Source of the DNA: Dehalococcoidia bacterium | GTDB taxonomy: Bacteria; Chloroflexota; Dehalococcoidia; UBA3495 | Assembly: GCA_002730485.1 (NCBI GenBank) | Contig: PCAH01000077.1 | Span: 1 to 21,521, forward strand | Reading direction: 5' to 3' | DNA length: 21,521 bases | Shown here: positions 1 through 8,524 of the stretch, in pieces | How positions within the stretch are numbered: the stretch's first letter is position 1 | How the letters are laid out: each line of letters opens with the position of its first letter | Position numbers and translations under genes: made by a program | The notes under the pieces: model-generated | What the model was told of the DNA's origin: nothing | What the model saw: the letters and a program-made list of their open reading frames with translations, nothing else | The model's database searches: none

Positions 1-25
1 GCTCAGCGTCGTTGCGACTGGCCAT
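1..25 (-). CDS. 5' end of an unidentified gene running off the left edge
   Basis: Only the first eight codons are inside the window, reading MASRNDAE from an ATG at 25-23 on the minus strand. A strong Shine-Dalgarno sequence (AGGGGGT) lies about 8 bases upstream of the ATG, which is why I call a start here. The gene follows mdh in the same direction with about 53 bases between them, so it may be cotranscribed with mdh. Eight residues do not identify a family. Confidence 0.55.
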
Positions 26-78
26 TTACCAACCCCCTGTCGGACGTTTATCTATTTATCTAATTCTATATCTGAGAA

Positions 79-1020
79 TTAGCCTTCTGCCCTGGCTTTA
101 TTCATCACTTCCACCAGTTCTTGAACGCTGTCGGCTGAACCCTTCAGGGCGGCCTGTTCGTCGGCCGTCAGCTTGATCTCCATGACCTGTTCCATGCCAC
201 CGGCTCCCAACTTTACGGGAACGCCGACACAGAGGCCATTGATGCCGAACTCGCCTTCCAGGTAGGCGCAGGCAGGGAGGATGCGCTTCTTGTCCAAGAG
301 GACGGCTTCAACCATCTGGGTGATGGCAGCTGAAGGAGCGTAGTAAGCGCTGCCCTCTTTCAGCAGTTCAACGATCTCGCCGCCGCCGCCGCGGGTGCGC
401 TTGACCAATTGGTCGATCTTCTCTTCGGCCATCAGTTCGCCGAGGGGGATACCGCCCACGTTGGTGAACCGGACCAGTGGCACCATATCGTCGCCGTGGC
501 CACCGAGCACGAAGGCCTGGATGTCTTCCACAGAGACGTTCAGCTCCTCGGCGATGAAAGTGCGGAAGCGGGCGGTGTCTAGCACGCCGGCCATCCCGAA
601 CACCCTGTTCCTGGGGAATCCGCTGGTCTCATAGACGTTCTGGACCATGGCATCTAGAGGGTTGGTTACCGGCATGATGATGCAGTTGGGGGAGTACTTG
701 ACCACCTGCTCAGTCACCGAAGAGGTGATGCGCATGTTGGTCAGCAGCAGGTCGTCTCGGCTCATTCCAGGGCGGCGAGCGATACCGGCGGTGATGACCA
801 CCACGTCGGAATCGGCGGTTGTTTCGTAGCCATTGCTGCCCACGATCTTGGCGTCGGTGCCCATCACTGGGGCCGACTCCAGCATGTCCAGTGACTTACC
901 CTGGGGTAGGTCTTCTACCACGTCTACCAGCACTACGTCAGCGTAGCCCAGTTGGTGAATCCGCTGCGCGGTGGTGGCGCCCACGTTGCCTGCGCCGACA
1001 ACCGTTACCTTGCTTTTCAT
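79..1020 (-). CDS. mdh: Malate dehydrogenase (NAD-dependent)
   Basis: The enzyme interconverts malate and oxaloacetate with NAD in the TCA cycle; it is cytosolic. The 313-residue length is normal for the LDH-like MDH family. The Rossmann motif [10 protein letters not shown] is at residues 9-18, with an acidic residue (D33) at the end of the second strand as expected for NAD. The mobile loop carries R82 and R88 in ARRPGMSR; arginine at this place marks malate rather than lactate dehydrogenase. The catalytic pair is D148 (LDTAR, with substrate-binding R151) and H175 (GGHGDD). The ATG has a good ribosome site (GAGAGGAG) about 9 bases upstream. The leader between a candidate -10 box at 1144-1149 and the start holds two hairpins. 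The stop is TAA. Confidence 0.95.
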   Translation of the reverse strand: MKSKVTVVGAGNVGATTAQRIHQLGYADVVLVDVVEDLPQGKSLDMLESAPVMGTDAKIVGSNGYETTADSDVVVITAGIARRPGMSRDDLLLTNMRITSSVTEQVVKYSPNCIIMPVTNPLDAMVQNVYETSGFPRNRVFGMAGVLDTARFRTFIAEELNVSVEDIQAFVLGGHGDDMVPLVRFTNVGGIPLGELMAEEKIDQLVKRTRGGGGEIVELLKEGSAYYAPSAAITQMVEAVLLDKKRILPACAYLEGEFGINGLCVGVPVKLGAGGMEQVMEIKLTADEQAALKGSADSVQELVEVMNKARAEG

Positions 1021-1059
1021 CTTTGGATCGCTCCTCTCTTAAAAACTTCGATTGAAAAC

Positions 1060-1120
1060 CTCCCTGGCGGGAGAAATCCCCCCAAATATCCCTCAGTTAA
1101 GGGAGGCGATGGGGGGATTT
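1060..1120. repeat. Two adjacent hairpins in the mdh leader
   Basis: 1060-1073 is a 5-bp stem with a 4-base loop (CTCCC-TGGC-GGGAG). Right next to it, 1074-1083 (AAATCCCCCC) pairs perfectly with 1111-1120 (GGGGGGATTT), and an inner TCCCT/AGGGA pair (1089-1093, 1100-1104) extends the structure. Neither hairpin is followed by a run of T on either strand, so a simple intrinsic terminator is unlikely. They lie between the NHL gene and mdh, probably inside the mdh 5' untranslated region. They may be a small dispersed palindromic repeat. Confidence 0.6.
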
Positions 1121-1143
1121 TGATGGTTCCTAAATCCGAAATA

Positions 1144-1149
1144 ATTATA
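1144..1149 (-). promoter_or_regulatory. Candidate -10 box for mdh
   Basis: On the minus strand this reads TATAAT, a perfect consensus -10, about 125 bases upstream of the mdh ATG. No convincing -35 hexamer is present at 16-18 bases. If used, mdh would have its own promoter in addition to any readthrough from the NHL gene, and the two hairpins would be in its leader. Confidence 0.35.
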
Positions 1150-1238
1150 CATGTGAACTGGGCGTGACGGTACCCCTGGCCCACGACTGGCTGGCAAGGG
1201 TATCCCAGGATGGAAGTAATGGGTATCTTAAAAGAGTT

Positions 1239-2234
1239 CTAAGCGCTGAGTTTCTGGTAGATCTGGACACGGTGCCGGTAGCAGTCGGCCACGTATACCT
1301 TGCCGTCATCCTCAACGTGGACCGACACCGGACGGTAGAAACGACGCTTGGGTTCGATGTTGTGGACGGCCAGCTCCAGCTTTGCTTCGATATCCGGGCT
1401 GGCGTCCAGGAAATTCCTGGCCCACTTGGACATGCCCCCGTGGCCGATGAGAACGTCTTTGAACGTTCCTTGGGAGTCGAAGACTTGGACGCGGTCATTC
1501 ATCCAATCGCAGACGTAGATGTCACCGGTCGAGTCGACGGCAATGCCGTTGGGGCGGTTGAACTGCCCCTCGCCGTCACCGGAACTGCCAAAGGTCATGA
1601 GGAACTTGCCGTCGGCATCAAACTTCTGGATGCGGTCATTGCGCCAGTCGCTAATATAGACATCTCCGGCCTGGTCAATGGTGATGCCCCAGGGCATGTG
1701 GAATTGACCTTCCGCCTCGCCAAGGGAACCCCATTCAGAGATGAACTCCCCATCTGAGGTGAGAACCTGCACCCGGTGGTTCAGGGTGTCCACAACATAA
1801 AGGTTGCCGCTGGGGCCAAAGGCCAGGCCGGACGGGCGGTCGAATTCGCTGGGGCCGCTGCCCTGCTGGCCGAATCGCCTGGAGAATTTTCTTTCTGTAT
1901 CGAAGATGCTGATGCGGTGCGAATTTTCGTCGGCGACGTAGACCTCACCCGCCTGGCTGAAGGCGATGTCGGCGATCCAGATAAACTCTCCGGGTTCTTC
2001 ACCCCAGGTGCCGAACTGGTCTAGGAAGTCGCCGTCTCTAGTGCATCTGGAGACCCGCACACCCTCCGGCTGGTTCGGGTTGGCCCGGCAGGCCACGTAG
2101 AGCATGCCGTCGGGGCCGACAGTCACCGACACCGGGCCACTGAAGCCAGGGCCAGCCGGTGACAGCAGACCAATCACGCTGTGATATGTGTACAGTCCAT
2201 GGGTGGAAATGGGGTCTTGAGTCTCGGTGGTCAT
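1239..2234 (-). CDS. NHL-repeat beta-propeller protein
   Basis: The 331-residue protein is made almost wholly of NHL repeats, about six blades, each of the form (G)hxVdxxGxhYVxDxxNxRVQxF. Clear examples are GLAFGPSGNLYVVDTLNHRV, GITIDQAGDVYISDWRNDRI and GIAVDSTGDIYVCDWMNDRV. NHL propellers usually act as binding scaffolds, and some are lyases; no catalytic site can be assigned here. There is no signal peptide: the N terminus is polar (MTTETQDPIS). The ATG lies 17 bases after the DUF1800 stop, with a weak purine-rich ribosome site (CAGAGAGAA), so the gene is probably the third of a DUF1501-DUF1800-NHL operon. The stop is TAG. Confidence 0.85.
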   Translation of the reverse strand: MTTETQDPISTHGLYTYHSVIGLLSPAGPGFSGPVSVTVGPDGMLYVACRANPNQPEGVRVSRCTRDGDFLDQFGTWGEEPGEFIWIADIAFSQAGEVYVADENSHRISIFDTERKFSRRFGQQGSGPSEFDRPSGLAFGPSGNLYVVDTLNHRVQVLTSDGEFISEWGSLGEAEGQFHMPWGITIDQAGDVYISDWRNDRIQKFDADGKFLMTFGSSGDGEGQFNRPNGIAVDSTGDIYVCDWMNDRVQVFDSQGTFKDVLIGHGGMSKWARNFLDASPDIEAKLELAVHNIEPKRRFYRPVSVHVEDDGKVYVADCYRHRVQIYQKLSA

Positions 2235-2251
2235 TTCTCTCTGAGTTACCC

Positions 2252-3703
2252 TTAGGCGAACTGGTATTCTCGGGTTGAACCAATCATCTTCATAGTATGA
2301 AGCACTGTGTTCTCGACAGACTCTCGGTCCTCCGGGCTGCCAGCCACCAGTCCGCTGCGCTGTTCAAGCATCGTCCGAATCTGCCCGCCCAGGTGCTCTT
2401 TGTTCTTTTCGTGGAGCTGGACATGACCCATCAACTCCAGGCACCCGTCAATGATGGAGATCGGGTCTAGCTCGGTGGTGCGGTCCAAGAGGGCGTCCAC
2501 CATGGCCCGAACTCCGGGCTGTTCGATGTTTCCGACCTGATCGGCCACGAAATTGACTCTTTCCACCAGGCTGCCGCTGTCGATCCACTCTTCGCCGGTG
2601 TGCCAACCCTCCACTGAGGGCGGGTTGAGCAGGTCCTGACCCATGTAGCGGCAGCCGAGGGTTGTTTCAAATATGGTCCGCTTGGGGAACTTGAAATCAC
2701 CCAGTAGGTGGAGGGTGCCCACCACAACTTCGGCCGGACTTTTCACCTTGGCGAAGCGGGCTTCCTGGGACTTGAAGTGGTCAGAATTGAACAGAACGCG
2801 CAGCATGGAGCGGATGTTGTAGTCGGAGCGGAAGTACTCGCCTTCCAGCATCTTGATCAGTTCAGGGTTGCCTGGCGGGGTGTGCTGCCAGGCTGGAACC
2901 TGGGGCTCGTCGGCGACAAAGAAGTTGTAGAGGTGGCGGGAGATGAAACGGGCGGTGGCCGGCTGCTTCACGATGATATCGATGATGTCTTCGCCATTGA
3001 AGTTGCCGGTCTCCCCCTGGAAGGTCTTCAAACCGTCGTCATGGTCTTCCGGGATGTACCGGAACTGCCAGGGAAGCTTTCCGAAGGGAAGGGAGGACAC
3101 ATTGTCGTCGTCGATGGTCCAGCCGGTGAAAGCCCGGGCTGCTTCTTTGACATCTTCTTCCGTGTAGTTCTCCTTGCCGTCCATTCCCACGCCCATGGAG
3201 AACAATTCAAGCAGTTCACGGCCCCAGTTTTCGTTGGGGGCGCCATTGTGGTTGAAGTTGTTGTCCAGCCAGAAGATCATGGCTGGGTCTTTGGCCAGAC
3301 CTAACAGCAGGTCCCTAAAGTTGCCCAGGCCGTCTTCGCGGAACATGTCTATCTGGTTGAGGATGGTCTTCTCATGGAGCACCTTGGCCAGGCCGGTGGC
3401 GAAAACACCGTGCCAGAACAGGGCGATCTTTTCCTGCAGGGGACGGGGGCCGGCATAGGCGTTCATCCGGTAGACAAACTCGGTCAGTGCGCCCTCGATG
3501 TTGCGGCTTTCCTTCCAGTCTATGAAGTACCGCTCCAGAACGTCTTCCTCGATGCCCGGTTGCTGCTCTGGGTGAAGGATCTCTTCAACGGCGTCCTCGT
3601 AGCCCAAATCGCAATAGCGGTCCAGCTCCTGAAAGGTTGCGCCAAACCCGGAGCGGCGCAGCAGGTGTGCCATGAGAGCCCTATCTGTCCCAGCCATAGT
3701 CAT
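2252..3703 (-). CDS. DUF1800 family protein
   Basis: The 483-residue protein matches the DUF1800 family. Signs are the N-terminal LLRRSGFGAT motif (residues 14-23), the central WLDNNFNHNGAPNENWGREL stretch followed by LELFSMGVG, and then YTEEDVKEAARAFTGW. The biochemical function of the family is unknown; members are usually encoded beside a DUF1501 protein, as here. There is no signal peptide or membrane segment. Two ATGs compete (3703 and 3697); AGGAG lies 4 bases before the first and 10 before the second, so the start is uncertain by two codons. It begins 73 bases after the DUF1501 stop and ends 17 bases before the NHL gene. The stop is TAA. Confidence 0.85.
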   Translation of the reverse strand: MTMAGTDRALMAHLLRRSGFGATFQELDRYCDLGYEDAVEEILHPEQQPGIEEDVLERYFIDWKESRNIEGALTEFVYRMNAYAGPRPLQEKIALFWHGVFATGLAKVLHEKTILNQIDMFREDGLGNFRDLLLGLAKDPAMIFWLDNNFNHNGAPNENWGRELLELFSMGVGMDGKENYTEEDVKEAARAFTGWTIDDDNVSSLPFGKLPWQFRYIPEDHDDGLKTFQGETGNFNGEDIIDIIVKQPATARFISRHLYNFFVADEPQVPAWQHTPPGNPELIKMLEGEYFRSDYNIRSMLRVLFNSDHFKSQEARFAKVKSPAEVVVGTLHLLGDFKFPKRTIFETTLGCRYMGQDLLNPPSVEGWHTGEEWIDSGSLVERVNFVADQVGNIEQPGVRAMVDALLDRTTELDPISIIDGCLELMGHVQLHEKNKEHLGGQIRTMLEQRSGLVAGSPEDRESVENTVLHTMKMIGSTREYQFA

Positions 3704-3776
3704 AAGTCTCCTGGGAGATCAACGGCTGACCCTGTTCCTCAGCATCAGCCGATCATATTTCTTGAAGATTGCGAGG

Positions 3777-4904
3777 CTAAACGAAGTCTAGCTGTTCGAA
3801 CTTGCCGCCGACGATCGGTGTGGCGTCCAGCCCCAGCCATTTCTCGGCCACGGTGCCGTAGACGCCCCGGAAGTCGAAGTTGTGCTTCAGGTCACCCTCT
3901 TCCAGGTGTTCCGGTGCCAGGGACGGGTACTCGCTGTAGATGCCGCCCTTCACCGGGTCGCCGATGGCCATGGACAGTCCGCCAGCGCCGTGGTCGGTGC
4001 CGGAACCGTTGTCTTTAACGCGGCGTCCGAACTCGGTGAACAGGTAGATCAGGACATTCTCCGAGGTGTTGTGCTCCCGCAGGTCTTCGTAGAAGTCGTC
4101 GATGGCCAAAGATAGGCTTTCCAGCAACGCTTTGTGCGTTGGGGCCTGGTTGGCGTGGGTGTCGTAGCCAGGTTGCTGGGTGTAGAAGATGCGGGTGCCT
4201 AGATTGGCAGTCAGCACCTTGGCGATGCCTTTTAGATTGCGGCCAATCACCGAGTCGTTGTACTCGACGCTGGACTGATACATGTCTGGGACGGTCTTCA
4301 GGATGTCAGCGCCTTTAAGAGCGTCCAGGCCAGTGGAACCGAGATAATCCATCACATGGCCGGTGCCTGCGATGGGTGAATACATCCTCGAAAAGAGATC
4401 GAGGGCCTGCGCCCGTTCGTCTTCGGCGGTGATTCCGGTCAGGACACCGTAGGTTTCGAGCACTGCGACCGAGGCAACAGGAACTCCGGTCAGGGCCATG
4501 GCTCGGGGGAGCCCGCGGCCAAAGTTGACTCCGGTGAGGACGTTTTCAGCATTGGGATCCAGGTCTCTGATTGCCCTGCCCAGCCAGCCCTCATCGCCGA
4601 CCTTCTCCGGCTCGCACGTGTGCCAGATGTCCATGGAGCGGAAGTGGGACCGGTTGGGGGTGGGATAGCCCACACCATTGATCAGGGCCACTTTGCCCTG
4701 GTCATAGAGGTTCTTGATTCCAGTCAAAGCCGGGTTCAAAGCCAAGCCCTGGTCGATGGGCAGCATATCCTCTTGGGCGATCCCGACAGTGGTACGGTTG
4801 TCGTAGTAGAGCGGGTTCTCGTAGGGGATGACCGTGTTCATATAGTCGTTGCCGCCGGTCAGCTGGACTACAACCAAGATCGGGTCTTTGTTGGTAGAGG
4901 TCAA
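3777..4904 (-). CDS. DUF1501 family protein
   Basis: The 375-residue protein has the family landmarks: VVVQLTGGNDYMNTVIPY near the N terminus (residues 11-28), YDTHANQ in the middle, and the metal-site-like FTEFGRRVKDNGSGTDHGAG near residues 290-310. The family is related in fold to alkaline phosphatases and sulfatases, but no substrate is established. Most DUF1501 proteins carry a twin-arginine signal. This one starts directly at the first beta strand, and no signal is encoded upstream in frame before a TAG at 4965-4967. The start is TTG, chosen because AGGAG sits 8 bases upstream and no ATG or GTG is available in frame. It is probably the first gene of an operon with DUF1800 and NHL. The stop is TAG. 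Confidence 0.85.
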   Translation of the reverse strand: MTSTNKDPILVVVQLTGGNDYMNTVIPYENPLYYDNRTTVGIAQEDMLPIDQGLALNPALTGIKNLYDQGKVALINGVGYPTPNRSHFRSMDIWHTCEPEKVGDEGWLGRAIRDLDPNAENVLTGVNFGRGLPRAMALTGVPVASVAVLETYGVLTGITAEDERAQALDLFSRMYSPIAGTGHVMDYLGSTGLDALKGADILKTVPDMYQSSVEYNDSVIGRNLKGIAKVLTANLGTRIFYTQQPGYDTHANQAPTHKALLESLSLAIDDFYEDLREHNTSENVLIYLFTEFGRRVKDNGSGTDHGAGGLSMAIGDPVKGGIYSEYPSLAPEHLEEGDLKHNFDFRGVYGTVAEKWLGLDATPIVGGKFEQLDFV

Positions 4905-4964
4905 CTTTGTGTCTCCTGCCGGGTTGTTGGCTACGTGACAGTGGTCGAATGTATTGGCTCGATT

Positions 4965-5045
4965 CTACCAGGCTGAGGCTTCCACGTCAGCGGTGGCCGT
5001 CAGAAACAGCGCCGGATTGTTGCGATTTGCGATTGCGTTAAACAT
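4965..5045 (-). CDS. Possible 26-residue leader peptide upstream of DUF1501
   Basis: A short frame reads MFNAIANRNN and ends ADVEASAW before a TAG. A strong ribosome site (AAGGGG) lies 5 bases before the ATG. The frame is the same as that of the DUF1501 gene 61 bases downstream, so only the TAG and the gap separate them. The product has no recognisable family, membrane segment or twin-arginine motif. It could be a real small protein, a translated leader, or chance. The ribosome site is the main argument in favour. Confidence 0.3.
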   Translation of the reverse strand: MFNAIANRNNPALFLTATADVEASAW

Positions 5046-5320
5046 AGTTTCCCCTTCTAATCTTTACAGTTTGCCGACTCCGTTCGATCGACGAAGTCAA
5101 TATGGAATCTGTGATGTATCGAAGGTCTCAGATCGGGAGTCTGAAGGCACCCCAAAGATGCCGCAGAGAAGGCTATCGGTGCCTGAACCCCATCTCAATT
5201 ACCGAATGGCCCTGATTTGGGTGGGTCTAATCTAACGGTTTATAAAAGCCGAAAGAACCTTACACCCGCGTCCCAGTCGGAAAAGGGAAACGGGAAGAGG
5301 AAAACGGGATAAAGGGGCGG
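5046..5320. other. Gene-free stretch between the DUF255 and DUF1501 genes
   Basis: I see no convincing gene in this stretch. It should hold the promoter of the DUF1501 operon; a TATAAA reading leftwards at 5239-5244 is a weak -10 candidate without a good -35. Next to the DUF255 stop lies a purine-rich tract (about 5279-5318) in which AAACGGGA occurs twice. There is no clear terminator hairpin after the DUF255 stop at 5321. Confidence 0.4.
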
Positions 5321-7357
5321 TCATCCCCCTAGCTGGCTGGCTAAATCCTCGGGTGTGGTTACTGGGAGTTGGCAGGCGTAGTTCTGGCAGACGTAGGCCG
5401 TAGGTTTGCCGTCGATCATGCCTCGGCTTTCTAGCAATGGCAGTCCGTAATCACCTTCCGATTCCGCTCCCACCAGAACCTTGTTTGGATGGAAGGCTCC
5501 GTTGACGGTCTGTAGCAGCGCCTCAGTGGCCGGGTCGTTGTGGGGGCCGATTATCACCACTTCCTTGGGCGACGACACGTAGAAATCCAAGGCGGCCAGC
5601 CAGTGACCGGTTCCGGCGGGAGCCCGGCCCATCAGTTCTTTGAGGGTCCTGAGCGGAGTGGCTGCTTTTGTGCGATAGTCCTCATTTCCGGTAATGACCG
5701 ACAGCTTAAGAAGCATGTCAGTGGCCACCGATCCGCCACACGGCTGGGCGTTGTCCAGTACGTCGCGGGGTCGGACCACAAGTTGGTCATGTTCGGCGCT
5801 GGTGTCGTAGAAGCCGCCCACCTCGTCGTCCCAGAACAGTTCAATCATCCGGTCGGCCAGGCTTCTTGCCTCCGTGAGCCACCTCTGGTCAAAGGTGGCT
5901 TCATACAGGGCAAGCAGGCCGTCGGCGACGAATGAATAGTCCTCAAGGTAACCAGGCAGCTTGGCCTGGCCAGCCCGATAAGTTCTCAAGAGTTTCTCGT
6001 CAGGGCGCATGGTCTCCAGCAGGAAATTGGCGTTCTTGATCGCCACGTCCAGGTAGTCAGGACGCTCCAGCGCAGCTCCTGCCTCTGCAAAACTGCGCAG
6101 CATCATGCCGTTCCAGGACGCCAGGACTTTGTCGTCCTGAAGTGGATGTACCCGTTTCTCCCGCTCATTAAGCAGCGCCTGTTTACCTCGTTGGACGACA
6201 TCCACCAAACGCTTAAGCTCGATGCTGTTTTTGCTGGCATAATCTGACGCTTTTCGGCTGATGTTGAGGATGTTACTGCCTTCGAAGTTGCCTTTATCAG
6301 TCACCCCAAAGAACCCGCTGAAGACGCCCGCTTCATCTCCCAAAACAGCTTCAATCTCTGACGGCGTCCAAACGAAGAACTTGCCCTCTTCTCCTTCGCT
6401 ATCGGCATCCGTTGCCGAGTAGAACCCTCCCTCCGGCCCGGTCATCTCCCGCAGGATATAGTCGAGGGTTTCTTCGGCGATGCGGCGGTACATGCCTCGT
6501 CCGGTGGCTTGGTGGGCGTGGAGATAGAGTCTCGCCAGCAGAGCGTTGTCGTAGAGCATCTTCTCGAAGTGGGGCACCAGCCAGTAGGCATCCACCGAGT
6601 ATCGGGCGAAGCCGCCAGCAATCTGGTCGTAGATGCCGCCGCGGGCCATCTTCTCCAGGGTCAGGTTCACCATCTCCAAGGCGCGGTCGTTGTAGCCGTG
6701 GCGGTAGTAACGGAGCAGCACCTCCAGGTTCATGGCCTGGGGGAATTTGGGCGCTGTCCCGGTGCCGCCGTTTTGGTAGTCGAAGTTGGTGGCCAGGGTT
6801 GTGTAGGCCTCATGGAAAGTGTCGACGGTGACCGGTTCGTCGCCGATGGGCATCTGCCCGGTCCGGCCCATCTGTGAGGTGATCTGGCCGGTGACCCGGT
6901 CGATCTCGTCGCGGCTGTTGTGATAAGAACGCGCTATCAACTCCAATAGCCTGGGGAATCCTGGCATGTTGAACCTGTCCACCGGCGGAAAGTAGGTTCC
7001 GCCGTAGAACGGTTGGCAGTCGGGGGTGAGGAAGACGGTCATGGGCCAACCGCCGCTGCCGGTCAGCATCTGCACCGCCTCCATATACACGGCGTCCAGG
7101 TCTGGCCGTTCTTCGCGGTCTACTTTGATGCTGACGAAGTGGTCGTTCATCAACTGAGCGATCTCCTCGTTCTCAAAGGACTCCCGCTCCATTACGTGGC
7201 ACCAGTGGCAGGCCGAATAGCCGATGCTGAGCAAAATGGGTTTGTCTTCGTCCTTGGCCCGCTGCAGGGCCTCGTCGCCCCAGGGGTACCAGTCCACCGG
7301 GTTATTGGCGTGCTGCAAGAGATAGGGGCTGGTCTCGGAGCTCAATCTATTGGGCAT
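5321..7357 (-). CDS. DUF255 thioredoxin-fold protein (YyaL/spermatogenesis-associated protein 20 family)
   Basis: This 678-residue protein has an N-terminal thioredoxin-like domain with the family signature SACHWCHVM (C50 and C53), then [11 protein letters not shown] and FYGGTYFP. A long alpha/alpha-barrel region like those of N-acylglucosamine epimerases and glycoside hydrolases follows (about residues 180-600), and the end has the typical [16 protein letters not shown]. The molecular function is not established; a redox or sugar-related role has been proposed for the family. I chose the ATG at 7357 ([17 protein letters not shown]), where family members start and which has AGGTGG just upstream. 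An in-frame TTG at 7381 would add eight atypical residues and has no ribosome site. The gene is divergent from the dehydrogenase at 7532. The stop is TGA, one of only three here. Confidence 0.9.
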   Translation of the reverse strand: MPNRLSSETSPYLLQHANNPVDWYPWGDEALQRAKDEDKPILLSIGYSACHWCHVMERESFENEEIAQLMNDHFVSIKVDREERPDLDAVYMEAVQMLTGSGGWPMTVFLTPDCQPFYGGTYFPPVDRFNMPGFPRLLELIARSYHNSRDEIDRVTGQITSQMGRTGQMPIGDEPVTVDTFHEAYTTLATNFDYQNGGTGTAPKFPQAMNLEVLLRYYRHGYNDRALEMVNLTLEKMARGGIYDQIAGGFARYSVDAYWLVPHFEKMLYDNALLARLYLHAHQATGRGMYRRIAEETLDYILREMTGPEGGFYSATDADSEGEEGKFFVWTPSEIEAVLGDEAGVFSGFFGVTDKGNFEGSNILNISRKASDYASKNSIELKRLVDVVQRGKQALLNEREKRVHPLQDDKVLASWNGMMLRSFAEAGAALERPDYLDVAIKNANFLLETMRPDEKLLRTYRAGQAKLPGYLEDYSFVADGLLALYEATFDQRWLTEARSLADRMIELFWDDEVGGFYDTSAEHDQLVVRPRDVLDNAQPCGGSVATDMLLKLSVITGNEDYRTKAATPLRTLKELMGRAPAGTGHWLAALDFYVSSPKEVVIIGPHNDPATEALLQTVNGAFHPNKVLVGAESEGDYGLPLLESRGMIDGKPTAYVCQNYACQLPVTTPEDLASQLGG

Positions 7358-7486
7358 GGTCCACCTATATGAAAACCGCAAATAGCGGGAAAATTCTGAG
7401 TGATCAGAGTCAGCATATTGTCGGCGATATCCAAACCGAACGCCAGAGTATTTGCCAATCAGATACCTGGGTGTGTTAAAGCTCGG

Positions 7487-7492
7487 TATACT
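7487..7492 (+). promoter_or_regulatory. Weak candidate -10 box for the hydroxyacid dehydrogenase gene
   Basis: TATACT lies 40 bases upstream of the ATG at 7532 in the 174-base divergent gap. The -35 region is not recognisable. Distance and position are right for a promoter, but the support is only one hexamer. Confidence 0.25.
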
Positions 7493-7531
7493 GCAAGACA
7501 GGAATACTTGTAAGCATTAGAGGTGAATCAG

Positions 7532-8518
7532 ATGGCTGATCCAAAAGTCGTGTGCATCACAAACCTGGATTCAGAGCTCAGGGAGTTGGTAACCGATCAA
7601 TCGCTGCCAGGCATGGACGTGATCTCAGAGTCTCTGAGCGCCGACGAAGGCGAGTTGATGGAATTGGTTTCCGATGCGGATTACATGATCATCTGGCCGG
7701 CCCATATCTCTGACGACATCTTGCGCGCTGCCAAGAAGTGCAAATTGGTGCAATGCCTGAGCGCTGGTTACGATAAGATCAACTTGAAACTGGCCGCTGA
7801 GTTGGGAATCGGGGTGGCCAACAATGGCGGCGCCAACAGCGTGGCCGTGGCAGAGCACACCATGATGCTGATATTGGGTTCACTGAAGAAGATGGTTGTT
7901 AAAGCCAACCTGGTTGCTGCCGGCGGTTGGCGGGCCAGCAGGGACAGACGCCCTGATGTGTTCGAGTTTGAGGGCAAGGCGTTGGGTCTCATCGGCATCG
8001 GCAACATAGCCAAGCGGGTGGCGAAACGGGCCCGGGCTTTTGACGCCAACGTCCAATACTACGACAGGTTTGCCCAGCTTTCTGCGGATGAAGAAAAAGA
8101 GCTGGGCGTGAAGTCGGTAGGCTTTGAGGAACTGCTCAGGAGCTCGGACGTGGTCAGTCTCCACGTGCCGCTGACCGCTGACACCCGCAACATGATTGCC
8201 GAGGAACAACTGGAAATGATGAAGCCCACTTCTGTGATCATCAATACCAGCCGAGGCGGAATCATCAACGAAGAGGACTTGGCCGAAGCGCTAAAAGTCG
8301 GCGTTATTTCCGCCGCAGGGCTGGACGTGTTGGACGAAGAACCGCCGCCTTCCGGTCACCCTTTAATCGGTTTGGACAACGTAATCATCACGCCCCATAC
8401 TGCCGGGCCGACTCTGGAGTCCATCCCCAAACGTGCCGCCAACGCCTTCGAAAACATCCAACGCGTAATCGACGGCGGCCAACCATCTTGGACCGCCGAG
8501 TTCGGGAATAGCGGGTAG
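7532..8518 (+). CDS. D-isomer-specific 2-hydroxyacid dehydrogenase
   Basis: The 328-residue protein belongs to the family of phosphoglycerate, glyoxylate and formate dehydrogenases. It should be a cytosolic NAD(P)-dependent oxidoreductase. The cofactor domain has GLIGIGNIAKRVA, where the third position of GxGxxG is alanine. The catalytic Arg is in INTSRGGIINE, the Glu in LDVLDEEPPP, and the His in ITPHTAG, so the active site is complete. The substrate cannot be told from sequence; it lacks the C-terminal ACT domain of many SerA enzymes, so I give no gene name. I prefer the ATG at 7532 over the GTG at 7523, because AGAGGTG lies 6 bases upstream of the ATG and overlaps the GTG. It converges on thrS with 6 bases between stop codons. 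The stop is TAG. Confidence 0.88.
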   Translation: MADPKVVCITNLDSELRELVTDQSLPGMDVISESLSADEGELMELVSDADYMIIWPAHISDDILRAAKKCKLVQCLSAGYDKINLKLAAELGIGVANNGGANSVAVAEHTMMLILGSLKKMVVKANLVAAGGWRASRDRRPDVFEFEGKALGLIGIGNIAKRVAKRARAFDANVQYYDRFAQLSADEEKELGVKSVGFEELLRSSDVVSLHVPLTADTRNMIAEEQLEMMKPTSVIINTSRGGIINEEDLAEALKVGVISAAGLDVLDEEPPPSGHPLIGLDNVIITPHTAGPTLESIPKRAANAFENIQRVIDGGQPSWTAEFGNSG

Positions 8519-8524
8519 GAAACC

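Noticed and set aside
1145..4976. Long open frames antisense to or in other frames of the NHL, DUF1800 and DUF1501 genes
   Set aside because: They have no recognisable domains and low-complexity composition, and they lie wholly over well-supported genes; GC-rich codon bias produces such shadows.
6412..6877. Arg/Gly/Ser-rich plus-strand frames inside the DUF255 gene
   Set aside because: These are mirror frames of a conserved coding region with no ribosome site and unnatural composition.
7358..7381. TTG start at 7381 for the DUF255 gene
   Set aside because: The eight added residues are not typical, there is no ribosome site before the TTG, and the ATG at 7357 has AGGTGG upstream and begins where the family begins.
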